DNA of 64,000 nt. It comes from Cardiocondyla obscurior. Taxonomy: Eukaryota > Arthropoda > Insecta > Hymenoptera > Formicidae. Below, in pieces: positions 23,495 through 36,591 of the stretch (position 1 is its first letter; every line of letters starts with the position of its first letter). The notes beneath the pieces are model-generated. The model had not been told where the DNA came from, made no database searches, and saw only the letters and a list, made by a program, of their open reading frames with translations. The stretch lies in the NCBI RefSeq assembly GCF_019399895.1, contig NC_091867.1, forward strand, positions 124,001 to 188,000, written 5' to 3'. Position numbers and translations under genes: made by a program.

Positions 23495-23555
23495 GCATAT
23501 ACATAATTAAACAGTTATAATTACATTATTATTTGTTGAAGTATTATAGAGAATA

Positions 23556-26500
23556 TCACTCAGAATTACTATTTATTTTCGTTGATTTCACTATAAAATT
23601 GTACGAATGTCCGTCGATGTCCTCCAATTCCCTCGAATAAAACTTTGCCGCTATCCTGGCACGTCCTTCTAACTTTGGCATCATGGAAAAGCTACATTCT
23701 GCATCTGCATCCACTTCGACAGGTTCTGATAATTTCAACTTCAACTGTTCGTCCAAACCGGGCCCTTCGATTAGGAATCTACCTTTTCGCAAAGGGGTGG
23801 GCAGTGGATTACGGAACCTAGCCGAAGCGTGGAGAGTCTGACCAACGACTGGTTCGTTATGCAACTAATAAGAAAAATATTTTTTATAAAATAAAATAAA
23901 ATCTATCTAATTTTTTCTCCACGGTTTTTCTTTTATCACATATTATATAATAAATGCATGAACAAATACCATGATTTTAATGTCGGGTTTCCTAACGCGG
24001 AAGTCGTCTTGCGCGAAGTACTCAAAATTTGTATCTTTTACGGTGGCAAGACAGGCAATGTTGAATGCACATTGATCCAACAATCTCGGACCGTACTCTT
24101 CCCAGGAAACGTTCATGCGAATTTCCTCAAGCACTCCTGGCTGAACTAATCTGTCAACGTGCAATCTCTTCACTGGATCGCCTACTCGACCAGTGTACAG
24201 TACGGTTTCTACTCTCAGAATTACAGACACGCGATACTCTGTCGTCGAATGTCGATTTTTTATCAGTAAAATAACGCTACCGAAAAAAAAAAAAATGTTT
24301 TGAACAAGCATTTTAAAACAGTAAAATAAAAAACAATTAAAAGTAAAAATCTAAACTAAATTTAATAGGTAAATAATTAATTATAAGGATATATTTTCAG
24401 ATAAATTTTATACGACGGATTGGATTGGATTATAATGTTAGTTGTTTAGCGTACAAATTAACTTAAATAATTGCTACATTATTTCGATGAGTATTTATGT
24501 GAATATTAAAATAAATTAATTAAAGTACCTAAATGGTTGTCCGATTAAAATGTCGTCGCGCAGTTCGAAGGTGAACATGACGTCATTAAACTCTTCGTTG
24601 AGATAATAACGACTAAATAAAGATTCACTCTGGCGCAACGCCTTTAGCATAGCAGCACGTTCTTCGTCGGATTCTAGTAACAATTAAAGATAAAATAAAA
24701 GTACATTGTATATACAGGGTGTCTCATTTTAATCTCTTTAGACAAAAATTTCAAAAGATATGAGAAATACAGAAAAATGTTTCAAACAGAAGTTATTTGG
24801 TTCGAAGAGGTGTAAGTCACATAAAGGTTATCTTAAATTTCTTAAATGGAACACCCTATAAATATTGCATATTCTTGTAGCTTATCTCGGTAGCTTTACA
24901 AAACACTATAATTAAGTATTTTTTTCACTAAATACTTTTCGAGTTATGCTCCAGACAGTACCGAATAATGTTCTCTACGATGAACGATAATTTGTTCAAC
25001 TCTAATCATACTGTATTACTCCGATACTCCTTCTTGCGAAAGCAACTATCTTCACAGTAAACAAGTCGCGAGCGCATTAGGATGGTAGCTATTCACGCGT
25101 ATATGTATACTTTTTCTCAATCAACTGTGCGCAAATTTTAATTTTTATCTCAACAACTGTTATGAATTTATAAAATTGTACAATACATTTCTTAAAATAC
25201 TTTTTCAACACTTTTCAGCTTGAATTATTATTGTCCATCTACAAATTTTGGGAATGACATGAGAGACTAGACAATCTCTATATTTTTTTTTTTTTTACAA
25301 TTGGTATTAATAGCCACAATCTAACTGAATATTTTTTGTTAAATATTGAATATGTATTGTTAACTTTTACTTACTTTCTGGATATTTGTAAGTATGCGTA
25401 ATGTCTTCTCTCGCCCATCTGCCAACCGCTTTTGTACTAATTAGCTGGCCAATGCTACGAAATTACTTCATTATTTAGCACAATACATCTATTTGCGATG
25501 ACAATTAATGATATATTGACGATACATACCCGTACATATCTTTACGAATTAATTTGAGCGGTTGCGTGGGTCCGTTGTAACGCCAGTAAACTTTATCGGC
25601 GTTAACCTCGGCGAAAACAAACGCGTTGTCATAAGGACGAAGAACTTCTCCCTTTTTTACGGTAGCCACCGATGCCGGGCCACAACGATACGCGCCTTCA
25701 CTTAGTTCCTGAGGAGTTGCATCGATTACTTGCCATCCCGAGCAATCCGGTGACAAATCCAACCGTTTCATCCACACTTCGTTCCAGACATGGAAATTCC
25801 TTAAAAAGAAAAATGTTTTATTCAACTGTCTGGTATCGATGTTTTTTTAATTTTATTTAAAACAGTTTAAAATTGTTATAAACAATTGTTACGATTAATA
25901 ATTTAATTTTATGGTTATTTGTGTTAACATCTTATTACAATTGATTATGATTGAATGCAAAGTTGTTTTGATACATATTAGCTACCATATAGAATCATTA
26001 TTAAGTTCTTCCATGATTCTGCCTTCCTCATTTATGAAGTAGTCTACGGTCAAACTGCCTTGAGTATCGTGCGCGCTCGAATAATTGGTCACCACCCTAC
26101 AAGGTATACCAAGAGTACGGCAAATTGTCGCCAGCACGCCAGAGAAGACCCAACATTGTCCATACTTGACCGGTTTCTTTGTTTTGTAATACTGTTGAAG
26201 AATTTTCTGCGAGCCCATCCATCTCGTGGGTGGTGTGCCGCCCCCGTAATCGTCCGACCAATTTCCCATCACCGCTCCGTTATCGTCCGGAGAATTTACC
26301 TGGAAATCGAATGCCTTTAACAATCCAAAAGTTTTAAAAGTTTTCTCGCCATTTTAAATATTATTTTACAAAATACAGTTCAGCATCGCGTGGAAAATCC
26401 TTTTTTTTTGGCTTACCGCGGCAGAGAGACAGCGTGTTATAACGACCGGATCGTTCCTGCCGGAAACGCGAACTTTGCCGATATTGTTCATCAAGTGCAG

Positions 26501-28810
26501 GGCACAGTCCAAGATATCTTGTTCGAATTGTGCATATTTCCATATAGTAGGCTGCATTCGATTGTGACTGCCACGCCAGATTAAACCATCCTCCGCCAAC
26601 ACGTATTCGTGACGTTCAGCTTCATTTTCCAAATACACTATGTCGTCTAAAAAATAAAAAATAAAATAAAATATTAAATAAAATACTCTGGGATTAACGT
26701 CATTGACATTTTTGTTATCACCGTGTTCATCAACTTTATTATCACCGTGTGATTAGAAATAGCTACATACTGTGTGATCAAGAGATACGGTAGTATCTCG
26801 TGTCAAGTATATGCTCACCAAGACTAAACGTGTGTCTCTACGCGAGTCCTTTCATTCTGAGCATCCAAGATTATTGAAGCTCTTTCTAAGTAGGTTCATT
26901 AGAAAGCTTGTAATTGATTTATATAAAAAATGTAATTTTATTTTTTTTTACGTATCGTACAAGTGCAGATATCACGACACAAATTTCAAATCGTGAAATT
27001 TTTTATTTAGAAACGTTTTTGTCATTGACACTTTGTACAAAATTAACTTTTTTTAAAAAGAAAGCAAAAAGAAAACGACGTCAATTGTACGCACAGCGGA
27101 CATGTTAATATAGTATATACATACACACATATGTATTAGATTGTATTCAGACACACTCGTGCGCGCTACCTTTTTGTATGTCAGTTTAGTGTTTATTAAT
27201 TTTACTATTTTATTAACAATTGGGAATTGATATTATTATTTTATATTACTATTTTTATAGAGAAAACTTTTTTTAATTAGGCAAATTTATAATTAACGCT
27301 TGTATTTGATATTATTTTTGTAAAGAGGATTTTTTTTACAGATATATTAAAACAATTAATGTATACCAACATGTGCGCTGTGCGCACACTTGACGTCTTT
27401 TATTTTTACTTTTTTTTTTAAATTTTGTATGGATATTATTAATTTTACATGGCAAACAGAATGTGTTGCATAATGTGTTACATGTATGATATCGGCTTTT
27501 ACAAGAAATGGTGCGTTATACATATGTGGAGTGCCAATTATAATCTTCACCAACACTTATTTAGATCGAGAATATCTCTTCGATATCCATTGTTATCTAT
27601 TACAAATAGCAATACGATGATTTGATAAACTTTTTAAAGTTTTGTACGTTAAAACGAAAATTTTCGGAATATCTGTAAAGGCATACCTTTACACCACGGA
27701 TTACAAATCAAGTAAAATGGATGCTCCATTGTGTAACTAACTGCACCTTCCGATTCCTTATTCTTAGTATCGATATCCATTTTCCACCTGCCTATAATGG
27801 CGTTTGCGGATGTCACTATCTGAAAGCGACAGGCCTTGTTAACAAGAACGTTTGTATTTCTAACTCTTTTCTTATTTCATATGTTTGACATTTCTTAATA
27901 TTATTGAATTGTAATGTTAATCTAAATAAATAAATAAATAAATAATACAAATAAAAATTATGACAAAAACTCGCATTTTACAACTGACTTACGACTTACC
28001 TTTATTCTCAAAAAGTTTGGTCCTCTGGCGTCTATGGTAGTCTGCCAGGTAGCTTCGGAAATCTCCCCGGGATAAAGCAAGGGACTAGCTATTAATGTCC
28101 CGTGTCCATATTGCGGTCTTTGAATATCGTCCAAAGTAAAGACAATAGATATACCGTCGATAGAAGAATTATAATCCCGCGATAGACTAAGGTAGAGATA
28201 AAATTCCTGACCACGTCTAACAACAAGTCTTGCCTTATCATCCTGGCGGGTCATTAACTCGTATCTGGACGTCCGATGATTTTCGCCGTTCTCTTTAATA
28301 CAAGGATCTACATTGTGTATTGTCAATACTGGAACGCCAAAATCTTCCCCTGTGAATAATAACGTTTATAAAAATTAACAAATTATTCCACGCCAAATCA
28401 ATTTAGCAACAAAAAAAAAAGTCAAAATTTATTATTATTATTATTAATTCCGGCAAATAAACAATAATGTATGTATATTAGATAATGATAAATTCACGCC
28501 ATTAGTTGTTTATACGTAGATTCATCTCTAGTAATCGAGGTAACTCATTTTTATTTTACTTAACGTAAGTTAAGTTACTCTTTTAAATTAAATTATATTT
28601 CTTTTGATATTTGGCACAGTTTTTTTTTTGTTTTTATTTATACGATTGTTTATATTTCGTAGAGAACACGAAGAACTCACAATAAAATCTGAATGGAAAC
28701 GGCCGGGTGCGTCGATCGTTAAATATCCGATAGCGATCGTAGAATCTGTAAAACATCCCGCGACGGTCCAGATGGACCGAATGCGGATGCGAGCGAAAAG
28801 CTGGATACAT
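23556..28810 (-). CDS. Tg: Transglutaminase (annulin/hemocyte TGase type), 10 exons
   Basis: Protein-glutamine gamma-glutamyltransferase, which crosslinks Gln and Lys side chains in a Ca2+-dependent way (clotting, cuticle and extracellular matrix in arthropods). Joined complement exons: 28810-28681, 28349-28000, 27819-27687, 26646-26417, 26299-25986, 25799-25530, 25454-25375, 24673-24529, 24276-23970, 23864-23556. Every junction is GT-AG and in phase, giving 755 residues, within the family's usual length. The N-terminal domain holds LTIHNVDPCIKENGENH. The core has NPWCKDDIVYL, and the triad is complete: Cys330 in KYGQCWVF, His389 in WNFHVWNEVW and Asp412 in VIDATPQE, with C-H and H-D spacings like those of vertebrate TGases. 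Two C-terminal beta-barrel domains follow. The start ATG at 28810 is my choice; an in-frame ATG at 28963 would add 51 residues. No signal peptide is evident. Confidence 0.93.
24713..24858. mobile_element. Short TA-inserted MITE in a transglutaminase intron
   Basis: From TACAGGGTGTCTCATTTTAA to TTAAATGGAACACCCTATA, 146 bp, with short inverted ends. It lies in the intron between the exons at 25375 and 24673. Sequence to its right (25140-25270) resembles a decayed half of the 62318 family. Confidence 0.65.
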
Positions 28811-30566
28811 GGGCGAGAAACGCTTCGAACGCGAGTTCACCAAATGACTAAAGAACTCACTAACGATGAAGAGGAAGGAAAAATGTGCAACTAAGGTGGG
28901 TCGCAACGTTCTAGGAGCAATCTCAAGGACGCACGTGCTGCAACAACGTATGCGACCATACATGGCGTCATCAGTGACACTCGTTGTCAGTAGGAGTCAC
29001 CTACTTTTCATTCTTATAAATTAGTCGGCAATTTATAATAGCGGCTGAGCTAGCGTGCATTTGGATTAGTCTATTATTTCGAATTTCTTCATCAATGTCT
29101 AATTACAAAACGTTTAAAGAGATTATACATACACGTGCTTTTATTAATTTTTCGATTTTTGAATGATATTTCGTAATTTTATGGAGACGTTCATTATATG
29201 CCTACATGATTACTTTAATTGCGCATAAATCTACATTTTTTAATTGTCTACATTAAAAAGAAATAATTAAACCATGCAATCACGATTTAAAGAAAGTCGT
29301 TTGTTAATTGTTTTTGAAATCTGCAAACAGTTCCTTTATTTACAACTGATTTCTTGGGTAGAAATATCCCACAAATTAAAATAATATCTCTGTAATTAAT
29401 AGTCAGGAAAAAAGAAAGGGACACAAAAAACATACGTTGGTAATAACCAACAGGGTAATAACCCTGTAATGCATATTAAAACGTGCAATAGCTCAAGATT
29501 ATTGTATCTAAGCTGTAATAACAGAAACGGCGATCAAATCATTATTTGTGTGAAATCGCACATTTTTTTAATTAGATCTTTGTTCAAATCGTTCATTTGA
29601 ATGCAACGAATTTGTCTTTTTGTGAATAACATGTGTAAAAAAGAAATTACTTTATTACAGTACCAATGTGCAATTTCCATTTTAGTAAAAGTAATACTAT
29701 TTAATTTGATAAAATCAGTGGTTTGCAGAATTTTAGGTCAATCAGAAAGACTAAGTCTTACTATTTAAGAAAGACAACAAGTGCTGTTTGACATTAGTTA
29801 AAACAATTTGCAACAATTACGTGCAATTTGACAAATCTTCGCTGGAAGACTTGAATGCGTAATGTACGTGTAGTTTAATAGCTTTTATATAGCAGTTAAT
29901 AATTGCTTTGCATCTTTCTCAAAATTTGATATACTATCATTAAATGCAATTGGTTAATGTCACGTCAGTTTTTATTTACATTAGCTGAGAGTAAAATAAA
30001 TTTTTATTTTAATTAAGTAGTCCAAGTACATTATTACATATTGTTAAAGATATTAATAAGAAAAAAAAAGAGAAGACGTAGATTATTTAAGTAGAGATAT
30101 TTTAAACATTTTAAAGAAATTACAATACTAAATGAAATATTTTAGCATATGATTTTTATAATTCAGTAAGAGATTATATCAGACGGAATGACTCTTGTCA
30201 TATCAATTCACGAATAAAAATACACATTTTATATATTATTGTATTAGCTTACTTTATCGGTCTTAATATGAAAATGATGATATTCAAATGACTCAGTCCC
30301 GAAATACATATTATACAGACGATAAAAGTAATATTACGAAAATAATAAATTGATCGACTGCTGAAATAGTGTCGCGAGTTGAAATCTTTACTTCTAGCTA
30401 TTTAGCATCGCGTGATTTACGTAGAGAAAGATGAGTCAATGACGAAAGTTATTTAAAAACCCATGACATAAAGTCTTGAATGAAAAATGACGAAAGTACA
30501 ATTTGGGCCAAGCTTTCGTGATTAATTTTTCGGTCAGCTTGTGATTCACAAAAGGTAGCATTGAAG

Positions 30567-30627
<61 letters not shown>

Positions 30628-31202
30628 ATTTATAAATAATAATACAACTACTTTCTTTATTAATTTTTTAAAGAAATATAATAAATCATAAGAGTTTATA
30701 ATATACTATTCCGACTTGAAAAAAACTTAAATTTTCATCATATATTAGATAATAAAGTAAACAAAAATTATATTTAATATATTATGTTCCTTTATTAAAC
30801 TTTTATTATTTTGAATATGTCTATTTTGTGATATTTTTGCTTTATTTCACCAAGTTCTAACATCTTACGAGCGCTGTCAGTAACATCTTGTATTTTTATT
30901 TTTTATTTTTAATTACAAAATTTCGGTATTAAAGAAATTAAAAAAATTATCTTGTGACACAATACGTGTATCGTTTATCGGACATTGCGCACCTCGATTA
31001 CTACGTATTATCTGTACATACATACATTTTATTAGGACAGTGATTTACTTTTAAATGTACAATACAGGTCGCATTATTTTACACTTGCATGATTCATACC
31101 ACTATTATCTCTTTATTATTATTTTTTTGTTGTTAATTGTTTTTCTCGCCGTCCGCGCATAAACTCTCAAATAGGTTACTTAGCTACGTGTCAGGTCAGA
31201 TG
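28811..31202. other. Upstream region of the transglutaminase gene; no gene seen
   Basis: AT-rich. The stretch 28640-28900 reads open on the plus strand too, but that is the shadow of the transglutaminase first exon. I see no further exon. The region should hold the transglutaminase promoter and any 5' UTR exon. Confidence 0.4.
30571..30620. repeat. (TA)n microsatellite
   Basis: About 25 TA units. Confidence 0.95.
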
Positions 31203-31572
31203 TAGTAGCTCAAGAAAGTCTACATACACCATTAAAAATCTATATAATTCACACACATAAATTCCATGCCTCGGAAATTAAAAGACGTTTTACAAGCTAA
31301 AAGAGGTGTTATCAAATATTAATTTATTGTTGTTCACTTAAAACAACATTTTTTGTTAATATGTTTAGATTTTTGGGAGATTTTAGATAAACGTTATTTA
31401 AGTTTTTTGTTTTTATATATATTTTTTTTCCATTAAAATGTTTCATAAGTTTACAGTGTTACATTTCATTATAAGAAATTCTTTACTCTCACTTATATTT
31501 CCAAAAGTAATTGTTTTGATGGTAAACTGCCGATTTTCAATACGTGTATGTAAACTTTTGTGAACCACTGTA
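31203..31572. mobile_element. Tc1-like non-autonomous element, copy 1
   Basis: Left terminus TAGTAGCTCAAGAAAGTCTA, right terminus TATGTAAACTTTTGTGAACC then ACTGTA. The interior matches the copy at 54911-55282 almost throughout, for example AACGTTATTTAAGT and AATTGTTTT near the right end. It is about 370 bp and non-coding. Confidence 0.75.
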
Positions 31573-31709
31573 CGTTTAAAAATATTTTTTATTATCGAGA
31601 TTTACTCGATACCAAATTTTGCATTGTGAAATTGAGATAATTACAAACAACGTGGTAAATAATTATATGAATGTTATTAATATCACATATTGCACTAATA
31701 AAAATATTT

Positions 31710-32066
31710 TATGCAGGATGTCTCATACCATTTGACAAAGCTCTTAAAAGTAGATAGATCTTATGGAGACAAATAGAAAAATCTTGTATTATTTTATAAA
31801 ATTGTCGACTATTAATAAGAAAAAATGAAAATGTATAGGCGTAAGAATGACAAAAAAGCTGTGGGTGAGTGAGCGCGACAAATGAATTGCACCGTCGGCT
31901 GTCGCGCTCATTTACTCGTAGCTTCTTTATTATTCTTACACTTATAAATTGTTATTTTTTTTCAATAACAGTCAACAAATTTACTAAATGGTATAAAACT
32001 TTCCTATTTTTCTCGACAAGCTTTACCTACTCCCGAAAGAAAGATAATTTACTACGGGACACCTTA
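31710..32066. mobile_element. Palindromic MITE, shared-core family, unlike arms
   Basis: From TATGCAGGATGTCTCATACC to GACACCTTATA. The core reads GAGTGAGCGCGACAAATGAA and pairs with its complement. The left arm resembles the right arm of 45790-46153; the right arm resembles that of 20854-21194. Confidence 0.75.
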
Positions 32067-33844
32067 TACAGCAAGTAATTTTTCGGTAATGTGAAATAAG
32101 TCATTAAAAAAAAAATCCGATAAAAAATAATTTATTGACTCACGTATCAGAAGTAAGGACACAAAAATTATTTAAAGCATAAACCAATAGAAGTAATATT
32201 CTTATCTCTCTAGCAATGTTTTTTTCGGTTTTTCTCTGTTAATAAAAATTAAAATTTTAGTTGATATGCAATAGATAATTGTAATCCCGTAAAAATATTT
32301 AGCACTTCTCGAAAAAACGTAATCGTATACAATTTATTCGAAAGATTACTTCCTGCAAAATTAAATTTATTTTTTGTTTATCTTAATATTAGAGATTTTA
32401 TCAATTTTTATTGTTAATATAATTGATTAAAAATTAATTAATAATAAGTTAATAATTAATTACCAGAAGAAATAGAAGATGGTGGGAGTTTTCTCAAAAA
32501 GCTTATATGCTGGGGCCTAGATGCGGCCCTAAATCCAGACAAACATGAACACGAGCAACACTTTTTTAACATAATTAACTGCGAATGCAAACACTATTTG
32601 TATAAAAATTATATTTTTAATGTCACGAATCAATTATAGATTTACGTATTATAAATTATTTTTATGAGATTGAGTTTGACAAAATAATTATATCTATTTT
32701 TAAATCTTAGCAACTTCTTTTGATATTTATTAAGAATACATATTTATCAGTAACTAAGTTCTAAAATTAAAAAATAATTAAATAATATTATCGATATATG
32801 AATAATATTGAATAATATTTTTTTTTAATTTTTTAAATTTAATTAATCATTTTTCAGTACATATACAACTCATGGAAAATGTAACTTTTAAGGTATTATT
32901 TTTCTATGGTTATAAAATTTCTGTTTAAAAAATGCTTGTGGAACATTCCCGTCTAATAATAATTTGTTTTTTTTTGGCACAAATAAAATTTTTATATATA
33001 TTACGATATAACATCACTATGCACATTCCAAACGCGTTTTTGCCGAATGATTAAAACAGTGTGTCAGTTTCCGTGCCGAGATATCGGTCGACTGTCAATG
33101 AAAATTAGTCGCCATGTTACAACAAAGTAAAGTATCTCCCGCCAGTATTCAGTTTACTTTTAAAGACATTTAACAGTAATCATATGCGAACGTAGGCATT
33201 GCATCTTATATGCAACATTACAAGACACGCCTCTTCACATAGCAAAGTGGACATTGCGCTAGTTAATGACTGTGTTATTGACCTCGAAGTTTTTTTTTGT
33301 TTTCTAATTCATCACGTTTCTATCGCTTATGTTAGTACATGTTAATCTTTATCTTGAAAAATTGCATTACATAGAAACTCTATTATTAAAATTAACATTA
33401 TTAATAAGAAAGCAAAGAATGTGATATAAACGTAAAAATTAAATAGACATTTTACTTCTTTTCAAAAAAAAAATACTATAACATACGCATATTATGAATT
33501 TTAATGATTATTCTGTGATACAATTCTTAAGTAACTTTTCTTTTCGATTACAGCTATATTTAAAATGTTATCTTATATCTGCATATATGCTTTATGGAGG
33601 TAGAAGTTCTTAAACAAGTGACTTAGTTAAGAGAAAGTTAAACCTTCCTGTTTTATCACATATTCGTAAATTCCACTATTTTTTCAATTGTCTGAATGGA
33701 ATACAAAATCCTTCTCCAGGATTAAAGTACGTAAATGTTGAATTTTTAAAAAAATACTTTGATCAAAGTTATTCAGCTTACTTAGCACTATCGATAGAAT
33801 GAGTAAAGAAACACCCTTTCTTATTAAAAAAAAACTTTTTATTA
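32067..33844. other. Non-coding spacer
   Basis: AT-rich. No supported gene, RNA or element ends. Confidence 0.4.
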
Positions 33845-33995
33845 GTATTGTAAAAACGAAGGACATTTAAGGTTACTCAATGTCATCAAATTATGTTCCC
33901 CTAGTTGTTTTACAAGTTTGAGAACAAGGTGTCATCTTCCTATCTCTAGCCGTTTTCAAGAGAAACATATTAAACTTTTTATCAGACTCACCCAG
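33845..33995. mobile_element. Right-end fragment of a Tc/mariner deletion derivative
   Basis: It contains GTAAAAACGAAGGACATTTA and ends near TTTTATCAGACTCACCCAGT. Both match the right end of the element at 59759-60413. The left part is missing. Confidence 0.6.
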
Positions 33996-34019
33996 TATAG
34001 AGAATATCCGCGATTAAAT

Positions 34020-34208
34020 AGAAATAAAAGTGCCGTCGTTTGTCGCGTTCATTTATCCACAGTTTCTTTGTCGCTTATACGTTCGATATTTTAATTTTTT
34101 TTCTCAATAACAATCGATAATTTTACAAAATGGTATAAGACTTTCCTATTTCTTTCAATAGGCCGTACCTACCTCCAAAAATATGTCTATTTGATCGCGG
34201 ACACTTTA
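34020..34208. mobile_element. Right half of a shared-core palindromic MITE
   Basis: It begins within the core (GTGCCGTCGTTTGTCGCGTT) and runs through CTCAATAACAATCGATAATT to GCGGACACTTTATA. The left arm is absent. It ends 61 bases past the TIM21 stop codon. Confidence 0.6.
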
Positions 34209-34268
34209 TATACATATGTACGTATGGATGTATTCCAATATTGTTATACATATTATTATATTATACAT

Positions 34269-35223
34269 TCATTGATTATCCAACAAAAAGTTAAAATCCA
34301 TTGCGGATTGATGATCTTGCTGCGTTTTAGATGTAACTTGGTTGTCTTCTATCACAATTGTTCCAACATGATTCACAGTAACATATAGGTATGAATATTC
34401 ATAATTGCCAGATGCATTCTGTAATTAGAAATTAAAATTAGATATATAAATGAGAGATAAATACATATTGAACAAAATCACAAACTTACTTCCTTCATTT
34501 CTACATATACAGTTCCTTGTCTCCTTGTTCCTTGTACATAAAATTTCAATCTCATATACTTGACACCATCCTTAATATAATAAACATGACTAAAAGAACA
34601 AATATTAATTATATATTTCAAAAAATAAATTAAAAGAATATTTTTTAAAGCTTTAATTATTTTCATTATACATACATCAATTGATTATGTATCAATATTT
34701 TATATAAAACCAGTGTAAAAGTATTATCTGAACATACGCAATGTGTCTTCTGCGTCCATGTCGTGTTTCTTCACCATAAGCTTTCACAGGTGCTCCAAGA
34801 ATATCTGTAATCTTTGGATGTTCTATGCAACGAATACGAGCTTTGCTATAAACAGCATATGGACTTTTGTTGGAAAACAGTTCAGAAAATAAAGCATACA
34901 ATATCAAAGTTGTAACCCCAATGCCACCAATTATTACTCCAAGAAATCCAGCAGACTTTAGATTTTCTTTAACTGAAAAATAAGTCAATAAAATAAAACT
35001 GTAATTATACAACAATAATAAGTAATTGAAATTTACCTACTTCTGCAGTACCAATTTGTACCTGATTGTTAGTTTTATTAGATTCAATTTTAGTCACAGA
35101 TTTCTTTGTTGAGTAGCAAACATTGTGTTTAATGCTAGGAACAATATTAAAACAATATGAAACATTTTGCATATGGGTGATCAAATGTCGTTTATAAAGA
35201 ATATGATTTAATGCTCGTGCCAT
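34269..35223 (-). CDS. Timm21: TIM21, mitochondrial inner-membrane import subunit
   Basis: Subunit of the TIM23 presequence translocase; it contacts TOM22 in the intermembrane space and links import to respiratory complexes (family knowledge). Complement exons: 35223-35037, 34972-34738, 34589-34490, 34418-34269. All are GT-AG and in phase, giving 223 residues, close to the family length. The N-terminus (MARALNHILYKRHLITHMQN) is basic and lacks acidic residues, as in a mitochondrial presequence. A transmembrane segment spans about residues 70-91 (GFLGVIIGGIGVTTLILYAL). The TIM21 domain follows, with RIRCIEHPKITDILGAPVKAYGE, then RRRHIAHVYY and KDGVKYMRLKFYVQG, and a terminal beta strand. It is oriented away from ENY2, with about 1.4 kb of MITE-containing DNA between the start codons. 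Confidence 0.93.
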
Positions 35224-35599
35224 GATCTAAAACATAATTATTTATATCAGTAACATACATAACAAAAAATATATTTACAAGAACACACACACACAAACAT
35301 ACATACATACATTGTTTCTTTTTTTTTTCTTTTCTATTTTTATGTGCATCTATCCGTTTTAGGATATCGGCACAATCTCCTCTTCTTGTGTATACACTGT
35401 TTCTCCGAGTTTAAGGTTAACCAGTTCTTCATCAAAAGAACTAGCAAATGTTTTGGTTTAAATCAGCCCTGGGTTTAAATGTAGTCTGTAAAGCCTATTA
35501 CACAATGCAAAGAAATAGCATTATTATGGCAGCTTTCCTTTTAGTAGACACAATCGACACAAATGTCGTTCTGTCTTTTTTTACATTGATAGAATAAAG

Positions 35600-35722
35600 G
35601 CCAGCGCACACACTTTTGCATAACGCATAACGCATAAAGATATCATCCAATCAGAGTTCTTTATTTTCATCCCCACCATTCATTATGCGAATATTGCATA
35701 GTGCGTAAAGCTTAATGCATAA
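35600..35722. mobile_element. Decayed MITE of the GCATAACGCAT family
   Basis: It begins GCGCACACACTTTTGCATAA with three GCATAA repeats and ends in GCGTAAAGCTTAATGCATAA. It resembles the intact palindrome at 42114-42273. The arms have diverged. Confidence 0.45.
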
Positions 35723-35740
35723 GGGGACGAAAAATACGTA

Positions 35741-35904
35741 AAGGCTCTTCTACAATGGCAGTAACAAACGGTCGTAAAGTCGTAAGTTTTAAGAAAGTAA
35801 CCAATTGTATCATAATTCTAAAAGAATGATGTAATATAATTGGTTATTTTCTTAAAACTTACGACTTTACGTCCGTTTGTTACTGCCATTGTAGACGAGC
35901 CTTA
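35741..35904. mobile_element. Palindromic MITE, Harbinger-like ends
   Basis: From AAGGCTCTTCTACAATGGCA to TGCCATTGTAGACGAGCCTT, with arms of about 65 bp that pair almost perfectly (ACAAACGG, then CGTAAAGTCGTAAG). Related fragments lie at 36321-36420 and 42277-42420. Confidence 0.7.
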
Positions 35905-36029
35905 AGAACGAACTTTTATGTATTATGCAAAAGATCCATGCCAAGATGTCGTTATATTTCCAGTCATTTTGGCAGTTTATTAGGTTTCTAACCTCTATTT
36001 TGTTTGATGAAAAAATTAAATAGTAAAAA

Positions 36030-36359
36030 ATGGATCATAAATATTATTCTAATACTGAATATATTGAAAATTTATATGTGGATAATGAAAACAGTTTTGG
36101 TTTGCAAAATATTGAGGATGAAATAGACCAGCAAAATGAAATTGAAGGAGATGCTCTGCTTATCTCCTTAGTGCGTAATTACCCGTATTTATATAACAAA
36201 GAACTCACTGATTTTAAAGATCATTTACTTATATTTCTTTGTCGGAATTTACATACTAAACATAATTGTAAAAAAGCTAACAATAAAAATTCTTCGTCGT
36301 CGTCTATTTCAAATCGAAAAGACCCGATCTACATTACTGTAGTAAGCTTTAAGCCGTAA
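36030..36359 (+). pseudogene. Truncated MADF-domain-like frame
   Basis: A 109-codon frame starting at an ATG. Residues about 40-65 (GDALLISLVRNYPYLYNKEL and onward) look like the first helix of a MADF DNA-binding domain, the family of Adf-1. The usual continuation (the Trp-containing second helix) is missing; the frame instead runs into a Ser/Asn-rich stretch. The last codons read through a MITE-like sequence (GATCTACATTACTGTAGTAA). It lies between a Harbinger-like MITE and ENY2. MADF or Myb-like proteins accompany Harbinger elements, so this may be a transposon remnant. A real short gene cannot be excluded. Confidence 0.35.
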
Positions 36360-36591
36360 GAAATTAGCCAATCATATTAGAAGTTCCAAGAGAAATTCTT
36401 ACGGCCGTAAAACAAATATACTTTTTTTCACTTTAACTTACTACACCAGTTCAGCAGTGCAGCAGGTGCAGCTGGAAAGAACAAATCTCTTAACACTTTC
36501 ATTAATGTTGTTTTCGTTTACCAGAGGTTAAGCGACATAACCGTTTATAAGAAGGAAGAATTGTAATTAAGTTACGTAGGCAAAATTATTG

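Noticed and set aside
28604..28894. Plus-strand frame of 96 codons upstream of the transglutaminase
   Set aside because: It is antisense to the transglutaminase first exon, whose donor joins in frame to exon 2. It has no domain of its own.
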